A stretch of 35,312 bases of DNA from Actinomycetota bacterium (GTDB lineage Bacteria; Actinomycetota; Actinomycetes; Propionibacteriales; Propionibacteriaceae), in the NCBI GenBank assembly GCA_020161755.1, contig JAIUOS010000036.1, positions 1-35,312 on the forward strand, read 5' to 3'. The position numbers and the translations under genes were made by a program. Under the pieces are notes generated by a model. It made no database searches, was not told the DNA's origin, and saw nothing but the letters and a program-made list of their open reading frames with translations. Shown in pieces: positions 31,625-35,312 of the stretch. The first letter of the stretch is position 1; each line of letters opens with the position of its first letter.

Positions 31625-32524
31625 ATGAGCGCGAACAGGAGTGAGGCCAGCAGCGACCGGGTGTCGCGGATGTGCCTGGCCGCGGTGGCGGAGCCGGGCG
31701 ATCCTGGGATCGCTGCGGCGGTCGCAGCCAACGGGGCGTCGAAGGTGTGGGCGGACCTGGCCGGCGCGTCCGGCGAGGGTGCGATCGCTGCACGCGCGCG
31801 GCGACTCGACCCCCGGGACCTGGTCACCCGGACGCGCGCTGCTGGCCTGCGGTTCCTGATCCCCGGGGACGACGACTGGCCAGCTCGGCTGGCCGACCTG
31901 GCGGGATGCGAACCGATCCACAACCTGACCGGCGACCCGCTGGGCCTGTGGGTGGCGGGCCGCGGAAGCCTCGGCGAACTCACTGCCTCATCGATCGCCA
32001 TGGTCGGCTCGCGGGCCTCGAGCGCCTATGGCGACAAGGTGGCCGCCGACATCGCCGCTGGGCTGTCCGCCAGCGGCCGCTGCGTCCTGTCCGGCGGCGG
32101 GTACGGAATCGACGCGGCCGCCCACAGAGGATGCCTGTCAGGGCCCACCGCGACGGTGGCCGTCCTGGCCGGCGGCGCCGACATCCCCTACCCGTCGGGG
32201 CATCATCCGCTGTTCGAACGGATCGCCGAACGCGGCGTCCTGGTCAGCGAACTCGCCCCCGGCGAGCACCCCACGAGGATCCGGTTCCTGGCGAGGAGCC
32301 GACTGATCGCAGCCATAGCCCGCGGCACCGTCCTGGTGGAGGCCGCCGCCCGCTCGGGCGCATGCAACACCGTGACCTGGGCCAACGCCCTGGGGCGGAC
32401 CGTGATGGCGGTACCGGGCCCGGTCACCAGCTGCACATCGCTGACCCCCCACCGCCTGATCCGCGGCGGCGAGGCCGTACTGGTTACCGGCGCCGCGGAC
32501 GTCCTCGACCTGGTGGGCGGGTAA
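31625..32524 (+). CDS. dprA: DNA-processing protein DprA
   Basis: 299 residues with the DprA Rossmann core intact: VGSRASSAYG (127-136), SGGGYGIDAAAHRG (156-169), VLAGGADIPYPSGH (180-193), GVLVSELAPG (204-213), FLARSRLIAA (221-230; most family members have RNR instead of RSR), GTVLVEAAARSG (234-245), VMAVPGPVTS (260-269). DprA loads RecA on incoming single-stranded DNA, which would protect or establish a transferred element. The C-terminal winged helix of many DprA proteins is absent; the chain ends after the core. ATG 31625 follows AAGGGAG. Confidence 0.92.
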   Translation: MSANRSEASSDRVSRMCLAAVAEPGDPGIAAAVAANGASKVWADLAGASGEGAIAARARRLDPRDLVTRTRAAGLRFLIPGDDDWPARLADLAGCEPIHNLTGDPLGLWVAGRGSLGELTASSIAMVGSRASSAYGDKVAADIAAGLSASGRCVLSGGGYGIDAAAHRGCLSGPTATVAVLAGGADIPYPSGHHPLFERIAERGVLVSELAPGEHPTRIRFLARSRLIAAIARGTVLVEAAARSGACNTVTWANALGRTVMAVPGPVTSCTSLTPHRLIRGGEAVLVTGAADVLDLVGG

Positions 32525-32566
32525 CCGAGCCTGCACGCGCAACCGGGGGGTCTTCCCGGGCGTTCG

Positions 32567-32607
32567 CGAGGCTTCCGCGCCACCCCGGGAGGGGTGCGGG
32601 AGCCTCG
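32567..32607 (+). repeat. Structured palindrome, copy 3 (upstream of the 32660 gene)
   Basis: Lower stem 32567-32578 pairs with 32596-32607 (12 pairs, one G-T), then the same three-base bulge GCC, upper stem ACCCC / GGGGT and GGGA loop as copy 2. It lies 52 bases before the ATG at 32660 and 42 bases after the dprA stop. Confidence 0.65.
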
Positions 32608-32659
32608 CCGCACGTTGGTTGACTAGCGGTAGGCGGAGGAGAGAGGAAGGGCACACGTC

Positions 32660-32923
32660 ATGGGCGACCGATTCTGGGCCGATGCCGACTACGCCGTCAG
32701 TACCGAGCTCTACAGCCCCCAGGCAGAGGACCACCCCGACGAAGATGCGCCGCTCGTCGCCGGCCAGGCGCGCCGGTGGGCCCTCGAAATCGGCGGGGAC
32801 TACGCCCTGGTGATCGACGGCTCGCTGGACCAGTTCGAAGCCGTCCTCCGCCGCGCTCTCGCCAAGGTGACCGCGGCGAAGAGAGCCTCGTCCACCTCGG
32901 CGCCGGAAAGGGATCTGCCATGA
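32660..32923 (+). CDS. Small hypothetical protein
   Basis: 87 residues: an acidic N-terminal half (WADADYAVSTELYSP, EDHPDEDAPLVAG) and a helical second half (ARRWALEIGGDYALVIDGSL, FEAVLRRALAKVTAAK). GGAGGAGAGAGG precedes the ATG. Its stop overlaps the next start (ATGA). It is the first gene behind palindrome copy 3. Family not recognised. Confidence 0.65.
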   Translation: MGDRFWADADYAVSTELYSPQAEDHPDEDAPLVAGQARRWALEIGGDYALVIDGSLDQFEAVLRRALAKVTAAKRASSTSAPERDLP

Positions 32924-33219
32924 CCACTTGCAGCACCTGTGCCCGCCTCGATGAGGCCAAGGACGCGATCCTCGGCGGCGCGCCGGCGCCCGACCCAGAC
33001 GGGCCCACCCGCTGGTGGCACTGCGGCCGCTGCGGCGCGCATCTGGTGCGCTATCGCGGTCAGGGCGACCAGACCTGCGGCTGCGGCGCCTGGTACAACG
33101 CCTTTGGCCAGCGCCTCCGCGACGACTGGACCGACAACCCGGCCTGGGGCGACAGCGATCTCGACGACCTCGAAGGCTTCGAACAGCAATCCCTCAGACG
33201 CGAGGCCGGCCGTGGCTAG
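32920..33219 (+). CDS. Zinc-ribbon protein
   Basis: 99 residues. An N-terminal CSTCARL knuckle, then HCGRCGAHL and the pair TCGCGAW (WHCGRCGA-x12-TCGCGA), which together look like a rubredoxin-like zinc ribbon. An acidic tail follows (WGDSDLDDLEGFEQQ). ATG 32920 overlaps the upstream stop; longer frames from 32776 run antisense-like over that gene and are rejected. Family not recognised. Confidence 0.65.
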   Translation: MTTCSTCARLDEAKDAILGGAPAPDPDGPTRWWHCGRCGAHLVRYRGQGDQTCGCGAWYNAFGQRLRDDWTDNPAWGDSDLDDLEGFEQQSLRREAGRG

Positions 33220-33333
33220 ACCCCAAGCATGGTGTCACACCCCAGCAAGCCTTCTAGCCGATCACCATGGGGATGTCACACCACCTACCTCGGCGAACCG
33301 CTTTGTCTGTGGGACCCAAAGGAGGCATCCCCA

Positions 33334-33678
33334 ATGGACGTCGTCGAGATCCCGCTTCACTCAGACGGAAGGCCCTGCTCGCTGGCCCGAAGCACACAGA
33401 GCTGCCCGCGGCCGCACCGCTACCGCCAGCACGCGGCGTCCTGCTACGCCCACGCGCTCGGCCGCGCGGTCGAGACTTGGCGCGATGCCGCTCTCCGCGC
33501 ATCGCAACCCCTCGACGGACCCCTGCAATGGGCCGCGAGACTCCTCAGCGAGGGCACGGTCAGCTGCTACTGCAGCCAGGAACCGCCGATACTGCCAACC
33601 GCCCTCGGCCGCGCCTTCCTCGCCGCTCTCGAAGAGCCGCGGCCGCGCCTTCTCGATCTGGCGGGAGCTGCCGGGTGA
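33334..33678 (+). CDS. Small hypothetical protein
   Basis: 114 residues: SCPRPHRYRQHAASCYAHALGRAVETWRDAAL suggests a helical Cys/His-containing core, followed by AARLLSEGTVSCYCSQEPPILPTALGRAFLAAL. ATG 33334 is preceded by AAAGGAGG at 33318-33325. The 114 bases before it contain a nine-base word TGTCACACC twice (33233 and 33274). No family recognised; the frame is supported by the ribosome site and G/C third positions. Confidence 0.55.
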   Translation: MDVVEIPLHSDGRPCSLARSTQSCPRPHRYRQHAASCYAHALGRAVETWRDAALRASQPLDGPLQWAARLLSEGTVSCYCSQEPPILPTALGRAFLAALEEPRPRLLDLAGAAG

Positions 33679-33791
33679 GACCCCCAGCGGACTCCCCATG
33701 TGCCAACGGTGATCAGCCGGCGGCGCCTCACTTCTTCACTCGCGAGGTGAAACGCCCGACCCCAACTCTGTGAACGAGAGAGGAGAACGAC

Positions 33792-34259
33792 ATGGCAAGC
33801 ACTGAGGAGGAGCAGCGGCCCATTCGGGTGGTCTTCTGCGGCCGGCGGATGCTCGGTGATGGCAGGCTCGCGCACGTCTTCGCCCCGGAGGCGTCTCCCA
33901 CGTCCGAAGGCGCCTTCCGGTTCCGAAAGGGGGGCTGGGTCGTGGGAGGCATCTACGAGGCGAACGGCACCGTCGTCGACGGGGTGCTCGCTCGTCTGTC
34001 TCGCCCGGGCTCCTGGACGGGGGAGCGTGTAGACCAGGCCCAAGCCGCAGCCTGGGAGCTGCTCGATCGCCACGCCCAGCAAACCGACGCAGCTCGCCGC
34101 GCGGAGGACCGTGCAAAGCGTTCACCGGCCTACCAGGGCGTGATCGCGGCGGCCAGCCCGGTCATGGCGAACGCTCACACCTACCGGGATGCCGAACGCA
34201 TCGCAGATGCGCTCAAGTGGGCCCTCCTCGAAGAGTGGAACAAGCAGGCCCGCAGGTGA
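33792..34259 (+). CDS. Hypothetical protein upstream of the Mom-like gene
   Basis: 155 residues. The first 75 look like a small beta domain (IRVVFCGRRMLGDGRLAHVF, FRFRKGGWVVGGIYEANGTVV). The rest is helical and charged (QAQAAAWELLDRHAQQTDAARRAEDRA, AYQGVIAAASPVMANAHTYRDAE, ALKWALLEEWNKQ). GAGAGGAGAA precedes the ATG. Its TGA overlaps the GTG of the next gene, so it is probably co-translated with the Mom-like protein and may help it. Family not recognised. Confidence 0.65.
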   Translation: MASTEEEQRPIRVVFCGRRMLGDGRLAHVFAPEASPTSEGAFRFRKGGWVVGGIYEANGTVVDGVLARLSRPGSWTGERVDQAQAAAWELLDRHAQQTDAARRAEDRAKRSPAYQGVIAAASPVMANAHTYRDAERIADALKWALLEEWNKQARR

Positions 34260-35032
34260 GCATGGACATGCCCTGCCAGCGCTGGAACTCGGGGCGGCAC
34301 TCGTGGCGCCACCTCCGCGAGGGTGGCTTCGACCGCCGGCGCTACCAGGTGACGGAGCTGGCCGAAGCCGACGCGAAAGCCTTCTGCGCCGCCCACCACT
34401 ACGCCGGCGCGAGCTATCCGGCTGCGCTACGCCGATACGGCCTCATCGACCGGGCAGACGGTCGCTTGGTCGGCGTGGCTGTCATCGGCGCGCCAGTCAG
34501 TTCAAAGGTCCTCACGCGGCCTCTGCCGACTCTGGAGCCCTACCGGGAGAGCGTCGAGCTGTCGCGTTTCGTGCTCCTCGACGAGTGCCCGGCCAACACG
34601 CATGGCATCAGGGGAGTGGGCAGCTTCGCCGACCCCGTGCCTCGCTGGACCGCGGCCGGCGTCCTGATCAAGCCGGGACACTTCGGCATCATCTACCAAG
34701 CATGCGGCGCCGACTTCACCGGCCGCGGAACCGCTCGATCCCTGGTCATGCTCCCCGACGGGACGGTGCTGAATGCCCGGGCCGCCCAGAAGGTGCGCAG
34801 CCAAGAGCAGGGCCACCAGTACGTAGAGGGCCGGCTGGAGGCCCTTGGGGCGCGAGGGCGGCGTCCTGAGGAAGACCCGGCGGCGTGGCTACGGGAGGCG
34901 ATCGCGGCGGTCGGCGCCGGCCGCGTCCAGCACCCTGGTGCCTTTCGGTACGTGTTCAGGCTCGACCGTCCTCGGGACCGGGTACCCCTCGGCCTGCCCC
35001 CACGCGAGTATCCGAAGCCGGTACATAGCTGA
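34256..35032 (+). CDS. Mom-like (GNAT-fold) DNA modification protein
   Basis: 258 residues. The order of motifs resembles phage Mu Mom and its actinophage relatives: HHYAGASYPAALRRYGL (48-63), LVGVAVIGAP (71-80), VELSRFVLLDECPANT (100-115), GSFADPVPRW (122-131), PGHFGIIYQACGADFTGRGT (140-159), MLPDGTVLNARAAQKV (165-180), and a final HPGAFRYVF. Mom converts adenine in DNA to N6-methylcarbamoyl-adenine and shields phage DNA from restriction. Between NT (115) and GSFADP the chain seems short: relatives that I recall have a longer segment with a SWFLARAF-like helix, so part of the acyl-CoA site may be missing. GTG 34256 (GTGA overlap) or ATG 34262 can be the start. Confidence 0.65.
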   Translation: MSMDMPCQRWNSGRHSWRHLREGGFDRRRYQVTELAEADAKAFCAAHHYAGASYPAALRRYGLIDRADGRLVGVAVIGAPVSSKVLTRPLPTLEPYRESVELSRFVLLDECPANTHGIRGVGSFADPVPRWTAAGVLIKPGHFGIIYQACGADFTGRGTARSLVMLPDGTVLNARAAQKVRSQEQGHQYVEGRLEALGARGRRPEEDPAAWLREAIAAVGAGRVQHPGAFRYVFRLDRPRDRVPLGLPPREYPKPVHS

Positions 35033-35152
35033 GTGAACGATCCCCCCAGCTCGGCCATCCGTTCCCCTAGGCGTCAGCAGCGGCTCGACAAGCTCGCTGA
35101 AAGCGGCTCCCGAGGCTCTCCGAATCGAAGCCCTCCTGCGGTTCCCCCTGTT

Positions 35153-35171
35153 CGCGCCGCGAAGCGGTGCG
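35153..35171. repeat. Hairpin with GAA loop, no. 1
   Basis: CGCGCCGC (35153-35160) pairs with GCGGTGCG (35164-35171), one G-T pair, closing the loop GAA. The core CCGCGAAGCGG contains GCGAAGC, a sequence known to form a very stable single-strand hairpin. Confidence 0.55.
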
Positions 35172-35232
35172 ATAGACCGTGTGAGCAACGCACGATAGTG
35201 AAGGCGATAGAGACACGATTACGTACGCAATG

Positions 35233-35255
35233 AACGGACCGCGAAGCGGGCCGTT
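35233..35255. repeat. Hairpin with GAA loop, no. 2
   Basis: AACGGACCGC (35233-35242) pairs with GCGGGCCGTT (35246-35255) with a single mismatch around GAA. Same GCGAAGC core as no. 1. The 60 bases before it are AT-richer than the rest of the window. Confidence 0.55.
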
Positions 35256-35263
35256 AGGTTCGT

Positions 35264-35312
35264 CCAACGGGGCGCGCCAGCGCCCCGACGTGCGAAGCAC
35301 GGCGCCCGTTGG
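35264..35312. repeat. Nested palindrome with GAA-loop hairpin at the window end
   Basis: The outer arms CCAACGGG (35264-35271) and CCCGTTGG (35305-35312) are perfect, with three more pairs inside (CGC 35273-35275 with GCG 35302-35304). An inner hairpin CGTGC-GAA-GCACG lies at 35289-35301. An alternative fold pairs GGGGCGC (35269-35275) with GCGCCCC (35280-35286) around a four-base loop. The structure ends exactly at the last base of the window, so more may follow. Confidence 0.6.

Larger units (their letters stand above)
4667..35312. mobile_element. Body of an actinobacterial conjugative element (ICE or plasmid), ends not seen
   Basis: The region holds a mating-pore gene set in the order TcpC, small membrane protein, TcpE-like, VirB4-type ATPase, VirB6-type channel and wall hydrolase, then an FtsK/TcpA-like coupling ATPase. 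Accessory genes typical of actinobacterial mobile elements follow: Lsr2, WhiB-like, Gp37/Gp68, DprA, Mom-like, and many small unknown proteins. I found no integrase, relaxase, tRNA-derived attachment site, ParA/B or Rep gene, so plasmid and ICE cannot be told apart and the limits given are only those of the visible block. The left limit is the point where the chromosomal-type AraC operon begins. Confidence 0.65.

Noticed and set aside
31672-32622. Plus-strand frame of 316 codons over dprA
   Set aside because: Shifted shadow of dprA; no start signals and a low-complexity Arg/Pro/Gly translation.
33233-33282. Nine-base word TGTCACACC present twice, 41 bases apart
   Set aside because: Only two copies, no dyad and no promoter match; mentioned in the neighbouring gene entry, but too weak for a feature.
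1-35312. CRISPR arrays, tRNA or rRNA genes, insertion sequences, integrase attachment sites
   Set aside because: I looked for regularly spaced repeats, tRNA-like cloverleaf ends, transposase motifs with terminal repeats, and direct repeats at the element's edges, and found none that I could support.

Overview
The window comes from a high-GC actinomycete. Third codon positions are strongly G/C, GTG and TTG starts are common, and it carries an Lsr2 nucleoid protein and a WhiB-like iron-sulfur protein, both of which are actinobacterial families. I cannot resolve the genus. Most of the window (about 4.7 to 35 kb) reads as the body of a conjugative plasmid or integrative conjugative element (ICE) of the Gram-positive type (TcpC / VirB4 / VirB6 / FtsK-like coupling protein). 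No relaxase, integrase, ParA/ParB or replication initiator is visible, so the ends of the element probably lie outside the window.

Layout. 1-2.3 kb is a degraded flank: the C-terminal part of an N6-adenine DNA methyltransferase, antisense scraps of other genes, and a nucleotidyltransferase-like gene without its catalytic residues. 2.46-4.66 kb is a compact minus-strand operon of four overlapping chromosomal-type genes (AraC/GyrI regulator, SRPBCC, DUF1801 and VOC proteins). 4.67-5.95 kb holds a sigma-region-4-like regulator and, directly behind its stop codon in the same frame, a coding-like ORF with no normal start codon. A divergent promoter region with three 12-bp iterons separates these from a plus-strand mating-pore operon (6.2-15.5 kb): TcpC, a small pilin-like membrane protein, a TcpE-like protein, VirB4-type ATPase, VirB6-type channel, a membrane-anchored NTF2-like protein, and a three-domain protein that joins a DNase I-like nuclease to two cell-wall hydrolase domains.

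15.5-17.8 kb (minus strand) holds Lsr2 and a GmrSD-type restriction enzyme. After a 530-bp intergenic region with palindromes (an oriT candidate), a second plus operon (18.3-25.2 kb) encodes the FtsK/TcpA-like coupling ATPase, a small membrane protein, a WhiB-like protein, a CoiA-like nuclease, a Gp37/Gp68 (DUF5131) protein with a zinc-ribbon partner, and proteins of unknown function.

26.4-31.5 kb is a tight five-gene operon: MoxR-type AAA+ ATPase, a metallopeptidase/von Willebrand A protein, a 61-residue protein, a 391-residue protein I do not recognise, and an SF1 helicase. This is the best candidate for an undescribed system, and resembles known MoxR-vWA conflict modules only in its first two genes. 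It is followed by DprA, small zinc-ribbon and unknown proteins, and a Mom-like DNA-modification protein. A structured palindrome with the same bulge, apical stem and GGGA loop lies 58 to 73 bases upstream of the MoxR, dprA and 32660 start codons (the first copy keeps only the apical part). The window ends in a cluster of hairpins with GAA loops, resembling a replication origin or the telomere palindromes of linear actinomycete replicons.

Together the genes describe a self-transfer machine (pore, coupling ATPase, wall hydrolase), host-interaction functions (Lsr2 silencing, sigma-like and WhiB-like regulators, DprA and CoiA for DNA handling), and defence or counter-defence cargo (GmrSD, the MoxR-vWA-helicase operon, Mom-like modification).
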